DNA from: DASQPR01 sp963836775
GTDB lineage: Bacteria > Actinomycetota > Actinomycetes > Mycobacteriales > Micromonosporaceae
Direction: 5' to 3'
DNA length: 64,000 bases
NCBI GenBank assembly: GCA_963836775.1
Contig: CAWIKR010000002.1
Span: forward strand, 1,178,001 to 1,242,000
The notes beneath the pieces are model-generated. The model saw only the letters and a list, made by a program, of their open reading frames with translations, had not been told where the DNA came from and did no database searches. Positions 8,462-17,036 of the stretch are shown here, in pieces. The translations under genes and the position numbers were made by a program. Each line of letters opens with the position of its first letter. Position 1 is the stretch's first letter.

Positions 8462-9679
8462 ATGACTGCCCGGCTGTCCCGTCGTTCGCTCCTGCAGGCC
8501 GGGGTTCTCGGTTCCACGGCCGCGGCTTTGGCGGCGTGCTCGACCCGGGTCGGCGGCGCCGCGCTTCCCGCCGGCCCGGATCTGGTCGTCGGTGCCTGCC
8601 TGGAACTCAGCGGCATCAACCAGAACGTCGGCACCGAGCAGGCGTACGCCCTGACGATCATTCGCGACACCATCAACGAACGTGGCGTGGCAATCGGCGG
8701 CGCCATGCGCAGGGTGCGGCTCGTCCTCGCCGACACACAGAGCGATCCGGTCCGGGCCAAGAAGGTCATGCAGAACCTGATCGCCAACGAAAACATCTCG
8801 GCGATCATCGGCACCAGCATGGCCGACACGTCGGTGGCAGTCACGCCCCTGGCGCAGTCGGCGGGCGTACCGCTGGTGTCGCTGACCGCCGCGGACGCGA
8901 TCGTGACACCGGTCCAGAACCGCAGTTACGTCTACAAGCTGGGTCCGAATGCCTCGGACGTCGCGGGACTGCTGGCCGGCATGATGAAGACCCGCAAGCA
9001 TCACCGGATCGCCGTTCTCTACGCCGACGACGCCCACGGTGTCGGCGGTCGCAACGCGATGCGTACCGCCGCGGCGCACGCCGGGCTCACCGTGGCCAAG
9101 GAGATAGCGCTCACCGCTACCGGGCGCCTCACCGGGTACGCGAACCAGGCCGACGCGGTGAAGGCCGCGCACGTGGACGCCGCGGTGATCTGGACCATGG
9201 CCCCCAACTCCGGCATGGTGGCCCGGGCGCTGCGGGACACGCGCAACACCACGCCATTCCACGGTGAGCTGTTCTTCGACTCCGGCGCGGCCGCCGACGA
9301 GACGATGGCGTCCTATAACCGGTCCGCGGTGGCCAACAGCTATCTGGTGAGCCCCAAGATCCTGGACGGCTCGCCGCTGGCGATCACCACTCCGGCCGCT
9401 CAGGACCGGCAGGACTTCTACACCCGATACACCCAGGCCCACGGCATCTTCTCGAGCCTCGCGGCATACGGCGGCGACGGGCTCAAGCTGATCGTCAACG
9501 CCGCCCAGATCTCCGGTTCGACCGGCCGGCGGCAACTGCGCGACGCGATGGAAACCGGCGTTTACGAGGGCCTCGTCGGCACCTACGCCTTCAACACCAT
9601 CTACCACGGCGGTGTCGATCCGGACATGCTCGCGGTCTTCGCGATCAAGCCGTCCGGCTGGCTCGAGGTCTCCGCGTAG
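8462..9679 (+). CDS. ABC-type substrate-binding lipoprotein, branched-chain amino-acid/urea family
   Basis: 405 residues from ATG 8462. The N-terminus LSRRSLLQAGVLGSTAAALA followed by ACS is a twin-arginine, lipobox signal, so the protein should be exported folded and anchored by lipid. The mature part follows the Peripla_BP_6 pattern: DLVVGACLELSG at the start, ISAIIGTSMADTSVAV (binding loop), and IAVLYADDAHGVGGRNAM at the lobe hinge. No permease or ATPase gene is adjacent, so the transporter partner lies elsewhere or the protein is an orphan receptor. Confidence 0.85.
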   Translation: MTARLSRRSLLQAGVLGSTAAALAACSTRVGGAALPAGPDLVVGACLELSGINQNVGTEQAYALTIIRDTINERGVAIGGAMRRVRLVLADTQSDPVRAKKVMQNLIANENISAIIGTSMADTSVAVTPLAQSAGVPLVSLTAADAIVTPVQNRSYVYKLGPNASDVAGLLAGMMKTRKHHRIAVLYADDAHGVGGRNAMRTAAAHAGLTVAKEIALTATGRLTGYANQADAVKAAHVDAAVIWTMAPNSGMVARALRDTRNTTPFHGELFFDSGAAADETMASYNRSAVANSYLVSPKILDGSPLAITTPAAQDRQDFYTRYTQAHGIFSSLAAYGGDGLKLIVNAAQISGSTGRRQLRDAMETGVYEGLVGTYAFNTIYHGGVDPDMLAVFAIKPSGWLEVSA

Positions 9680-9850
9680 CTTCCGCCGGCGGCGGTGCCG
9701 CCGATCCGCGGTGGCGGCGTGCCGACCCACCCGGTGCCGCGGTCCGCGGCATCGTCTCGGCTCGTATGGCCGTCTGGCCGGCGCGGCCCGCGCGGCCGCC
9801 GATTCAGTGGCATTGACCGCGGGTTCCCGTGGGCCCAGCCCGATGCGGGT
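9680..9850. other. Intergenic, GC-rich
   Basis: No gene is supported. Short GC-rich inverted repeats (GGCGG/CCGCC) near 9690-9720 may terminate the lipoprotein transcript. Confidence 0.3.
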
Positions 9851-10381
9851 ATGACTGAGAGAATGACCGAACCGATCTCGACGCGAAATCTCGATCAGTA
9901 CGGAAATCCGCCGCTCGCCTGGAGCCGGGCCCGGGCGGTCCTGGTCGCCGACACTCCGACGGCCGACCTGACCTTCTTCGTCGCCACGGTGCGGCCGGAT
10001 GGCCGACCGCATTCGGCGGGTGTCGGAGCGATCTGGGATGACGACGCGCTCTACTTCGTCAGCGGCCCCGGCACCCGTCGTGCTCAGAACCTGGCCGCGA
10101 ATCCGGCGTGCACGGTCTCGGTACGGCTACGCGGCCTCGACCTGGTGCTGGAGGGTGAGGCGTACCGGGTGACAGATCCGGCGACGCTGGAACGAGTCGC
10201 GGCTGTCTACCGGTCCGGCGGATGGCCGGCCACGGTCGACGGCGATGGCTTCACCGCGCCGTTCACGGCACCAAGCGCCGGCCCGCCACCGTGGCATCTG
10301 CACCGCCTGGACCTGCACCGCGCCATCGCCGTCGCCAGCGACGAGCCGCCCGGAGCCACTCGCTGGGACTTCAGCCACTAA
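9851..10381 (+). CDS. Pyridoxamine 5'-phosphate oxidase family (PPOX) protein
   Basis: 176 residues from ATG 9851; an ATG at 9863 is a possible alternative. Contains the split-barrel flavin/F420-binding pattern: LTFFVATVRPDGRPHSAGVG, ALYFVSGPGTRRAQNLAANP, CTVSVRLRGLDLVLEGEAYR, with a C-terminal WHLHRLDLHRAIAV. Likely a cytosolic flavin- or F420-dependent redox protein; the substrate cannot be told. A structured element lies about 210 bases downstream. Confidence 0.8.
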   Translation: MTERMTEPISTRNLDQYGNPPLAWSRARAVLVADTPTADLTFFVATVRPDGRPHSAGVGAIWDDDALYFVSGPGTRRAQNLAANPACTVSVRLRGLDLVLEGEAYRVTDPATLERVAAVYRSGGWPATVDGDGFTAPFTAPSAGPPPWHLHRLDLHRAIAVASDEPPGATRWDFSH

Positions 10382-10418
10382 CCCCACGGCACCGCCGCGC
10401 CCTACGCGACCACGAGAT

Positions 10419-10549
10419 TGCCACACTCGCGGCCACGTCATGCCACGGCTCCACGCAACTGCCACACTCGCGGCCACGTCATGCCACGGCTCCACGCAAC
10501 TGCCACACTCGCGGCCACGTCACCCCACGGCTCCACGCAACTGCCACGT
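10419..10549. repeat. 41-bp tandem repeat, about 3.2 copies
   Basis: Copies begin at 10419, 10460 and 10501 with a partial fourth at 10542. The unit starts TGCCACACTCGCGGCCACGT and ends GGCTCCACGCAAC. The three full copies differ only by a short change near 10521-10523 (CACC for ATGC context). Located between convergent genes, no ORF supported. The unit is rich in CCACG. No spacers, so not CRISPR. Confidence 0.9.
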
Positions 10550-10592
10550 GATCAAACCCACGACGAGCGGCGACCGCCCAGCGGGCAACGAG

Positions 10593-10668
10593 AAACGCAG
10601 GCGGCTACCGCACGCACGTCGGGATCAAGCCTGACCGCCCAGAGTGCGTGTGGTAGCCGCCTGCGTTT
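10593..10668 (+). ncRNA. Long hairpin with conserved 26-nt loop, copy 1
   Basis: Arms 10593-10617 and 10644-10668 pair over all 25 positions with one G-U (10610 with 10651). The loop 10618-10643 starts GTCGGGATCAAGCC and ends TGACCGCCCAGA, and it is base-for-base the same as the loop at 45710-45735, although the stems are unrelated. It sits 212 bases after the PPOX gene and 15 bases beyond the cvnD stop on the other strand, so it could also act as a shared terminator. No T-run. Treated as a candidate structured RNA on the plus strand. Confidence 0.6.
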
Positions 10669-10683
10669 GCAAGCTAAGAGCTG

Positions 10684-11268
10684 CTACGCAGGTGCAGTAG
10701 CGCGCTGCCGCCGCATCGCAAGCACATACTCCACGAGGGAGATGAGCACCTGCTTGGTGGAGTCGCGGTTGCGCGCGTCGCACGCGACGATCGGGATGTC
10801 CGTTGAGATCGCCAACGCGTCTCGCACATCCTGCGCCGTGTGGTACTGATTGCCGTCGAAGCAGTTGATGGCGATCAGGTACGGCAGCCGCCGATGCTCG
10901 AAGAAGTCGATCGCGGCGAAGCAATCGGCCAGGCGACGGGTGTCGACCATGACGACTGCACCGATCGCACCCTTGACCAGTTCGTCCCACATGAACCAGA
11001 ACCGGGTCTGGCCAGGCGTTCCGAACAGGTACAGGATCAGGTCACGGTCGATCGAAATACGGCCGAAGTCCATCGCGACAGTGGTTGTCGTCTTGCCGGG
11101 CACCTGCCGGTTGTCGTCGACACCAACGCCGGCGGAAGTCATGATCGCCTCAGTGGTGAGGGGCGTGATCTCCGAAACCGAACCGACGAGCGTCGTCTTC
11201 CCCACGCCAAAGCCACCGGCGATGACAATCTTCGCCGATGTAACCCGCCCGGACGGCGGACGCGTCAT
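10684..11268 (-). CDS. cvnD: Conservon Ras-like GTPase (CvnD)
   Basis: 194 residues, small GTP-binding protein of the bacterial MglA/Rab-like conservon class. P-loop GGFGVGKTTLVGS near residue 15, switch region TTTTVAMDFGRI, Walker B-like LYLFGTPGQ, and a CDARNRDSTKQ base-recognition region. The start is ATG 11268, seven bases after GGAGG and one base after the cvnC stop, so translation is probably coupled. Known conservon GTPases form membrane-associated complexes with the kinase and roadblock partners. Confidence 0.93.
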   Translation of the reverse strand: MTRPPSGRVTSAKIVIAGGFGVGKTTLVGSVSEITPLTTEAIMTSAGVGVDDNRQVPGKTTTTVAMDFGRISIDRDLILYLFGTPGQTRFWFMWDELVKGAIGAVVMVDTRRLADCFAAIDFFEHRRLPYLIAINCFDGNQYHTAQDVRDALAISTDIPIVACDARNRDSTKQVLISLVEYVLAMRRQRATAPA

Positions 11269-11269
11269 G

Positions 11270-11650
11270 TCAGAGCCTCCGTAGTCCACTCAGCACCCTT
11301 TCCAGCAGTTCCGTGCCGACAGAGTCGTCGCTGTCGCCATCGAATGACGTCGGCTCGTAGACCGCGACGAGTCCCTCGGCGGCCATGTCGGCGATAAGCA
11401 CCCGTGCGACGCCGAGCGGCAGTTGCATCCGAGCCGCGATTTCCGCCAGCGATTGCAGCTGGCCGTCGCAGAGCGTCGCGATGTACTGGTGCTCGCGGCC
11501 ATGGCTTCCGTTTCGCCCATCGGTCCCTCGACCGCGCACGGTCGTCTCGACAAGGGCCTCGATTGCGATGTCCAGGCGCGGTCGGGTCCGACCACGGGTG
11601 ACGGCGTACGGGCGCACGAGCGCACCAGTGGGCTCATCGAGATCTGCCAT
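11270..11650 (-). CDS. cvnC: Conservon DUF742 protein (CvnC)
   Basis: 126 residues, DUF742 family. Shows the typical opening LVRPYAVTRGRTRP and the winged-helix-like LQSLAEIAARMQLPLGVARVLIADMAAEGLV. Stop is one base before the cvnD start; 73 bases separate it from cvnB. By family knowledge it joins the sensor kinase to the GTPase in a multi-protein switch. Confidence 0.93.
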   Translation of the reverse strand: MADLDEPTGALVRPYAVTRGRTRPRLDIAIEALVETTVRGRGTDGRNGSHGREHQYIATLCDGQLQSLAEIAARMQLPLGVARVLIADMAAEGLVAVYEPTSFDGDSDDSVGTELLERVLSGLRRL

Positions 11651-11723
11651 TGCCGTTCACCTCCTTGCCTGAAAGCGTGCCACGAATAATGAATGTGCCC
11701 TGTTGCCAGGTCAACGAAGTCCG

Positions 11724-12128
11724 TTAGCCCATCATGCCCGCGGCGGCACGGGGTGCCGGCGTCAGAGCATCGCCGACACGGTCGACGAGGAGCGCCATCT
11801 CATATCCGACCTGGCCGACATCGCAGGAGCGAGCGGCGAGAACGGCGAACGAGGAACCATCCGAGATGGACATCAGGAACAGGAATCCGTTGTCCATCTC
11901 GACGACCGTCTGCAGCACCGCGCCACCGTCGAAGCAGCGGGACGCGCCGACGGTGAGGCTGACCAGACCGGACGAGATGGCCGAGAGCTGATCGGCGCGG
12001 TCCCGCGGCAGGTCCCGAGACGAGGCGAGGAGCAGGCCGTCCGCCGAGACCGCGACCGCGTGCGCGACGCCGGGTACGCGATCAGCGAAGTTGGCGAGCA
12101 GCCAACTGAGATCCTGGGTGTTCGTCAT
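11724..12128 (-). CDS. cvnB: Conservon roadblock/LC7 protein (CvnB)
   Basis: 134 residues starting MTNTQDLSWLLANFADRVPG, with VAHAVAVSADGLLLASSRDL and SAISSGLVSLTVGASRCFDGG, the roadblock/LC7 fold. Start ATG 12128 lies one base after the kinase stop and has AAGGAG upstream. Roadblock proteins act as GTPase-activating partners of MglA/Cvn GTPases, so CvnB likely sets the nucleotide state of CvnD. Confidence 0.93.
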   Translation of the reverse strand: MTNTQDLSWLLANFADRVPGVAHAVAVSADGLLLASSRDLPRDRADQLSAISSGLVSLTVGASRCFDGGAVLQTVVEMDNGFLFLMSISDGSSFAVLAARSCDVGQVGYEMALLVDRVGDALTPAPRAAAGMMG

Positions 12129-12129
12129 G

Positions 12130-15100
12130 CTATTGCTCCTTGCCACCGGGCGAGGGGTGCCCGGTCGTCGTCGACTCAGATGAGGCGTTGCTGTCTTCGC
12201 CCGACTGCTGGCGTCCACGCTGGACACCGCGGTGGTACGCGGACAGCAGACCGCGCACCGACTCCGGCGAACGCCGGTTGGTTGCTGTGGTGGCCTTCTC
12301 CACGCCACCCGGCACGAGCTGGGCCATGGGGACGCGCTTGGGCAGGCCGCCGTCGGTGACATCGGTCTCCGGCGCGTGAGCAGCGCTGGCCGCGGCACGC
12401 CAGCCGTCATCGGCGGGAGACGTCCAGTTCGAATCCGGACGACGGCCGCCGCCGGTCGTCGTAGTCGCCATAGATGTGCCACCCATCGTTGTTCCCGAGG
12501 CTCTCGGCGCGCCCGCGGCCGGAATCCGCACCCCGGCGGCACCGACGTCGTCGGTGCGCTCCGGAAGCGGCGCGGTCTCCGGAACCGCCTGGAACCACGC
12601 CGACTCCAGCTCGCGGAAAATGGGCAGTTCCATGGTCTCGTCCGCGAACGGCAAGACCGCGCTCGGCTCCGACGCCGGCCGGTGCACCGACTGGCTCACG
12701 GATCCGGCGTCCGCGACTGGCTGACCTGCACGATCATTGCGGAGCGCCCCGGCCAGGTCAAGGTCGCGGACGGCCGGAATCTCATTGGTCATATCCAGAG
12801 TCCGACCGGTGCCGCCGCCGTTGGACGGAACGCCAATGGTCTGCGGGGCGGCCTGCACCGGCGGCCAGGCCGGCGGTGCCGAGGTCGGCGGCGGCCGCTC
12901 GTCGACGTGCGCGTCCACGACATCGGCGAAGTCGTCGTCGATCGGCTCCGCGTACGGGTCGTCGACCAGCTCGGCCTCGGCGAAGTCGTCCATCAGCGCG
13001 GCCTCGTCCAGCCGGGCCCCGGTCGGCCGCTGCCGCGGGATGTGCGGCTGCTGCTCGGACGAGCGGTTCCAGCCACCGGTCAGGTCGCTGTACGGATTCG
13101 GCTGGCTGTCCCACTGATCGTTGCTGGGGCGCTGCGGCAGCGGCAGGGCGAGGCCACCGGCCTTGTTGGTGGCCTTCTCCGGGCCGTCGCCGGCTCCGGT
13201 GAGGTCAGACCAGCTGGGCAGCGACTTCTTGTTGCCGAACAGATCATGATCGCCAAAGTTCTCCGCGGCCGCGGCGAAACCGCCCAAGCCCGGGCCGGAG
13301 AAGCCGGCATCCGCACCGCCGTTGGCCGGCTCACGGAATCCAGCCGGCTCGCCGAACCCGCCACGCTCCCCGAAACCACCGGGCTCACGGAATCCACCTG
13401 GCTCGCCAAAACCGGAGTTCATCGAGGTGCCATAGCCGTTGTTCGGGCCGGCGTCCCGGGCCCCACCGAAGCCACCCGACGCAGCTCCGGCCAGCGGACG
13501 GGCCTGCTCGAAGCCACCCTGTGACCGGCTGCCACCCTCGAGCGCCAGCGGCGGCGAGAACGGCGAGCGCGACTGCGGCCGGATCGGCTCCTGCGGCAGG
13601 GCACTCGGTGCGGTGTTGCGACCGACGAGGGCACGCGGCACCAGCACCGTGGTGGGCAGCAGGACGTCGGCGACGGTGCCACGATCGTTGGCCGGACGCA
13701 GCTCGACCTTGATGCCGTGTCGCGCCGCCAGGCGCGCCACCACGACCAGGCCCATCATCCGGGACACCGCGACATCGACCATCGGCGGCGTCGCGAGGCG
13801 CTCGTTGAGGTCGGCGAGCTGATCCATGCCGATGCCGATGCCATGGTCCTCGACGTAGAGCACGGCCCGGTCGCCGACCCGGCGGGCCTCGACGATGACG
13901 GCGGCGTCCGGCGGCGAGAACGCGGTGGCGTTGTCGAACAGCTCGGCCACCAGGTGCACCAGGTCGTTGACCGCGTGCGCGGCGACCTCGATGTCCCGGT
14001 CGATCATGCCAAATTCGATCCGGGTGTAGTGCTCGACCTCGGACTGGGCGGCACGCAGCACGTCGATCAGCGCGGCCGGCTCCCGCTGCACGCGGGTCGA
14101 GTCGGCGCCGGCCAGGACCAGCAGGTTTTCGTCGTTGCGCCGCATTCGGGTGGCCAGGTGGTCGAGCTGGAACAGCTCGGCCAGGCGGTCCGGGTCTTCC
14201 TCGCCGCGCTCCAACCGGTCCAGGTGACCGATCAGGCGGTCGACCAGGATCTGGGAGCGGCGGGCCAGGTTGACGAACATGGTGGCGACCGAGGCCCGCA
14301 GGGCGGCCTGCTCGGCCGCCGTACGCACGGCTTCCAGGTGCACCGCGTTGAACGCCTCGGTCACCTCGCCGAATTCGTCTCGGCTGCGCACCGGCAGCGG
14401 TTCGGCGATCTGCAGCGCAACTTCGTGCGGGGTCTGCTGGGTCGCGACATTCGGGTCGCGCAGTCGCTGCACCGCCTGCGGCAAGCCGAACTGGGCGACG
14501 GTGAGCGCGCCGTGCTTCAGCTCGCGCAGCGACCGGTTCATCGAGCGCGCCACGAACCAGGCGATCAGCATCGCGATCAGAACCATGCCGAATAGCAGGC
14601 CGACGTCGATGATGATCTGCCGCTGCACGTTGTCACGCAGCGTCTGAGCGTCGGCAACGGTCTGGTCGTCGATGAAGACCTCGACCTTGCGCATCAGCTC
14701 GGCGCGCTGGGTCATCGCGCTGTTCCAGTCAGTGGCGGTCAGGTCCGACGGCATCCCATCGCCGGTCTGGGCCAGGATCGAGTTCTCGAAGTGCTGTGAC
14801 GGGCGCAGCTCGGAGCCGGAGACGGTCCGGTGCAGCTCGTCCTGTTGGTCCGTGGTCGCGACCACGGCGAACGCGTTCAGGGCCTGGGTGATACCGGTCT
14901 GGGTGGCGATGAACCGCTGCCGCTGCTCCGGCGGCATGCTGTGGTTCAGGATCGACTGGAGCACGATCACGCGCTCCTGGGCCAGGTATTCCTTGGCGCT
15001 CGAGATGGCCGCCGCGGCGCGCATCTCGTAGGAGAGGTTGGAGTCGCCGGCCAGCTGCACGGACGAGTCCCGGATGCCGAGCAGACCGGTGATCAGCACG

Positions 15101-15615
15101 TCGTACTGCTGAACGGCCAGCGACATCGGCATCGCCGTGGTGGTGTCGCTGATGTCCTGGCGCAGCTTCGGCAGAGCGCCCAGCTGCGACTGGATGCTGG
15201 AGAGCAGCGACTTGAAGTTGTCCGGCAGATTGGCCTGCGACGAGCTCTGCCGGTTGTAGTCGTCCTTGGCGCCGTCGGTGGCGACGACCGCCTTCTGGAA
15301 TTCCTTGCCGGCCGCGGAGGAGTCATCGGCCGAGGTGGAGCCGAGCAGCATGGCCGCGTTGGCGCGCTCGTTCTGCAGATCGTGCACCAGCGCGCCGGCG
15401 TCACCCGAGAGGGTGGCCAGCACACGGGCCCGGTCCGCGGTGCTGGCGGTGGAGATCTGGCTGACCAGACCGTTCGCACCGACGATCACCGTTGCCAGAG
15501 TTGGCACGAACATGATGAAACCGAGCTTGACGCCGATCCGCCGGTCCCGGAGGTAGCCGACCAGCGATCGCTTACCTGACTGGGGTTTTGCCCCAGCCTC
15601 TGGTCGCTTGCTCAC
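12130..15615 (-). CDS. cvnA: Conservon sensor histidine kinase with nitrate/nitrite-sensing domain (CvnA)
   Basis: 1161 residues from GTG 15615 (GGAGG at 15625-15629). Membrane helix 31-51, an extracellular NIT-type sensing domain of about 280 residues, second helix about 330-355, HAMP, dimerisation/H-box-like region with QLDHLATRMRRNDENLLVLAG near 490, and an ATPase with N box VAELFDNATAFSPPD, G1 VEDHGIGIGMDQL and G2 GLVVVARLAARHGI near 630. A tail of about 500 residues follows, disordered, with GGFGEP/GGFREP repeats around 13310-13420. It ends in GLPKRVPMAQLVPG and RSPESVRGLLSAYHRGVQRG. First gene of the four-gene conservon. Confidence 0.93.
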   Translation of the reverse strand: MSKRPEAGAKPQSGKRSLVGYLRDRRIGVKLGFIMFVPTLATVIVGANGLVSQISTASTADRARVLATLSGDAGALVHDLQNERANAAMLLGSTSADDSSAAGKEFQKAVVATDGAKDDYNRQSSSQANLPDNFKSLLSSIQSQLGALPKLRQDISDTTTAMPMSLAVQQYDVLITGLLGIRDSSVQLAGDSNLSYEMRAAAAISSAKEYLAQERVIVLQSILNHSMPPEQRQRFIATQTGITQALNAFAVVATTDQQDELHRTVSGSELRPSQHFENSILAQTGDGMPSDLTATDWNSAMTQRAELMRKVEVFIDDQTVADAQTLRDNVQRQIIIDVGLLFGMVLIAMLIAWFVARSMNRSLRELKHGALTVAQFGLPQAVQRLRDPNVATQQTPHEVALQIAEPLPVRSRDEFGEVTEAFNAVHLEAVRTAAEQAALRASVATMFVNLARRSQILVDRLIGHLDRLERGEEDPDRLAELFQLDHLATRMRRNDENLLVLAGADSTRVQREPAALIDVLRAAQSEVEHYTRIEFGMIDRDIEVAAHAVNDLVHLVAELFDNATAFSPPDAAVIVEARRVGDRAVLYVEDHGIGIGMDQLADLNERLATPPMVDVAVSRMMGLVVVARLAARHGIKVELRPANDRGTVADVLLPTTVLVPRALVGRNTAPSALPQEPIRPQSRSPFSPPLALEGGSRSQGGFEQARPLAGAASGGFGGARDAGPNNGYGTSMNSGFGEPGGFREPGGFGERGGFGEPAGFREPANGGADAGFSGPGLGGFAAAAENFGDHDLFGNKKSLPSWSDLTGAGDGPEKATNKAGGLALPLPQRPSNDQWDSQPNPYSDLTGGWNRSSEQQPHIPRQRPTGARLDEAALMDDFAEAELVDDPYAEPIDDDFADVVDAHVDERPPPTSAPPAWPPVQAAPQTIGVPSNGGGTGRTLDMTNEIPAVRDLDLAGALRNDRAGQPVADAGSVSQSVHRPASEPSAVLPFADETMELPIFRELESAWFQAVPETAPLPERTDDVGAAGVRIPAAGAPRASGTTMGGTSMATTTTGGGRRPDSNWTSPADDGWRAAASAAHAPETDVTDGGLPKRVPMAQLVPGGVEKATTATNRRSPESVRGLLSAYHRGVQRGRQQSGEDSNASSESTTTGHPSPGGKEQ

Positions 15616-15935
15616 CCCTTGCCACCTCCGTACCGCACAAGGTCGGCACCTAGAAACTCGCCGACGTGTCCGCGTCCAAACCGCATTCGCGGGCACCCCA
15701 CATTGACCGCGCCTATGTCAGGCCGGACCCACGAGATTCCACCACGCTTGGCGAGAAAGAGAAAGTCCAGGGGAAACCATATGTGGCATTCAGCCGGAGC
15801 CGCCGCTCGCGGGGTTACCAACCGTAGGCGATCAAATACGGTATGACTCCAACCGGTTTGCCCACAATGGAGAGATAAATCGGAAACAGCTGGGTGAACC
15901 GGTCACCCAACCGCGGTAGCCTCATCCGAACGGCG
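15616..15935. promoter_or_regulatory. Upstream region of the conservon
   Basis: 320 bases without a gene, lower in GC than its surroundings. It must hold the conservon promoter (minus strand). An imperfect stem GGGTGA (15892-15897) / TCACCC (15903-15908) lies just after the add stop and may end that transcript. No promoter hexamers can be assigned with confidence. Confidence 0.4.
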
Positions 15936-17009
15936 CTAAAAACCAACCAATTTGCTGTACGCCGGCTTGATGACCTCGTTGATCAACTGCAGCCGTTCAT
16001 CGAACGGTATGAAGGAACTCTTCATCGCATTGATCGTGAACCACTGTATTTCCGCCCAGCCGTACCCAAACGCATCGCACAAGAGCGACATCTCCCGCGA
16101 CATGGATGTTCCGCTCATAAGGCGATTGTCGGTATTCACCGTGACACGGAACCGTAAATCGCGCAGCAGCCCGATCGGATGCTCGCGAATCGACGCCGCC
16201 GCGCCGGTCTGCACGTTGGATGACGGGCACAACTCCAGCGGAATTCGCTTGTCCCGCACGTAGGCCGCCAGCCGCCCGAGCCGGCCGTCGCCGGAGATGT
16301 CGTCGACGATCCGGACACCGTGGCCGAGGCGATCCGCACCGCACCACTGGATGGCCTGCCAGATGCTCGGCAGTCCGAACGCCTCGCCGGCGTGGATAGT
16401 GAAGTGGAAATTCTCCCGCTGCAGATATTCGAAGGCATCCAGATGACGGGTCGGCGGGAAGCCGGCTTCGGCGCCGGCGATGTCGAAGCCGACCACGCCA
16501 TTGTCCCGGTAGCGCACCGCCAGATCGGCGATCTCCATGGACCGGGCGGCGTGCCGCATCGCGGTCAGCAAGGTCCCGATCCGGATATAGCCGCCGGCGC
16601 GAGCCACCTCGGCGCAGCCGTCGGCGAATCCGGCCAGCACCGCCTCGACCACCCCGGGCAGCTCCAAACCGCGGGACAGGTGCTGCTCCGGCGCGAACCG
16701 GGACTCTGCGTAGACGCAGCCGTCCGCGGCCAGATCCAGCGCGCACTCGTAGGCCACCCGATGCAGCGCCTCGGGCGTCTGCATCACGGCGACGGTGTGC
16801 GAGAAGGTCTCCAGATAGCGTTCCAGCGACCCGGAGTCGGCCGACTCGACGAACCAGGCGGCCAGGCCCTCGGCGGTGTCGGCGGGCAGCTGATGGCCGA
16901 TCGGCTCGGCCAGTTCGAGAATGGTGGCCGGCCGGAGGCCACCATCCAGATGATCATGGAGAAGGGCCTTCGGGGCCTTGACGATCTCGTCGTAGCTTGG
17001 TGCGACCAT
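15936..17009 (-). CDS. add: Adenosine deaminase
   Basis: Deaminates (deoxy)adenosine to (deoxy)inosine. 357 residues. Zinc ligands and active site: LLHDHLDGGLRP (HxH), FTIHAGEAFG, RLGHGVRI, and VTVNTDNRLMSGTS carrying the last metal Asp. This is the actinobacterial Add form with a TDN rather than TDDP motif. Start ATG 17009. It stands with other nucleoside genes (deoA, cdd, transporter) further right on the same strand. Confidence 0.95.
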   Translation of the reverse strand: MVAPSYDEIVKAPKALLHDHLDGGLRPATILELAEPIGHQLPADTAEGLAAWFVESADSGSLERYLETFSHTVAVMQTPEALHRVAYECALDLAADGCVYAESRFAPEQHLSRGLELPGVVEAVLAGFADGCAEVARAGGYIRIGTLLTAMRHAARSMEIADLAVRYRDNGVVGFDIAGAEAGFPPTRHLDAFEYLQRENFHFTIHAGEAFGLPSIWQAIQWCGADRLGHGVRIVDDISGDGRLGRLAAYVRDKRIPLELCPSSNVQTGAAASIREHPIGLLRDLRFRVTVNTDNRLMSGTSMSREMSLLCDAFGYGWAEIQWFTINAMKSSFIPFDERLQLINEVIKPAYSKLVGF

Positions 17010-17036
17010 GGGGTCACACTATCCACGGAGACGCGG

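Noticed and set aside
8276..10012. Long minus-strand open frame opposite the solute-binding lipoprotein
   Set aside because: Low-complexity Arg/Gly/Val sequence in the shadow frame of a clear lipoprotein gene.
10419..10549. CRISPR array
   Set aside because: Units are in direct tandem with no spacers and no cas genes nearby.
10593..10668. Plain intrinsic terminator of cvnD
   Set aside because: Position fits, but there is no T-run and the loop is conserved exactly with an unrelated stem 35 kb away. A terminator role in addition is not excluded.
13310..13420. Separate small Gly-rich gene
   Set aside because: The repeats are in frame within the conservon kinase tail, with no own start or ribosome site.
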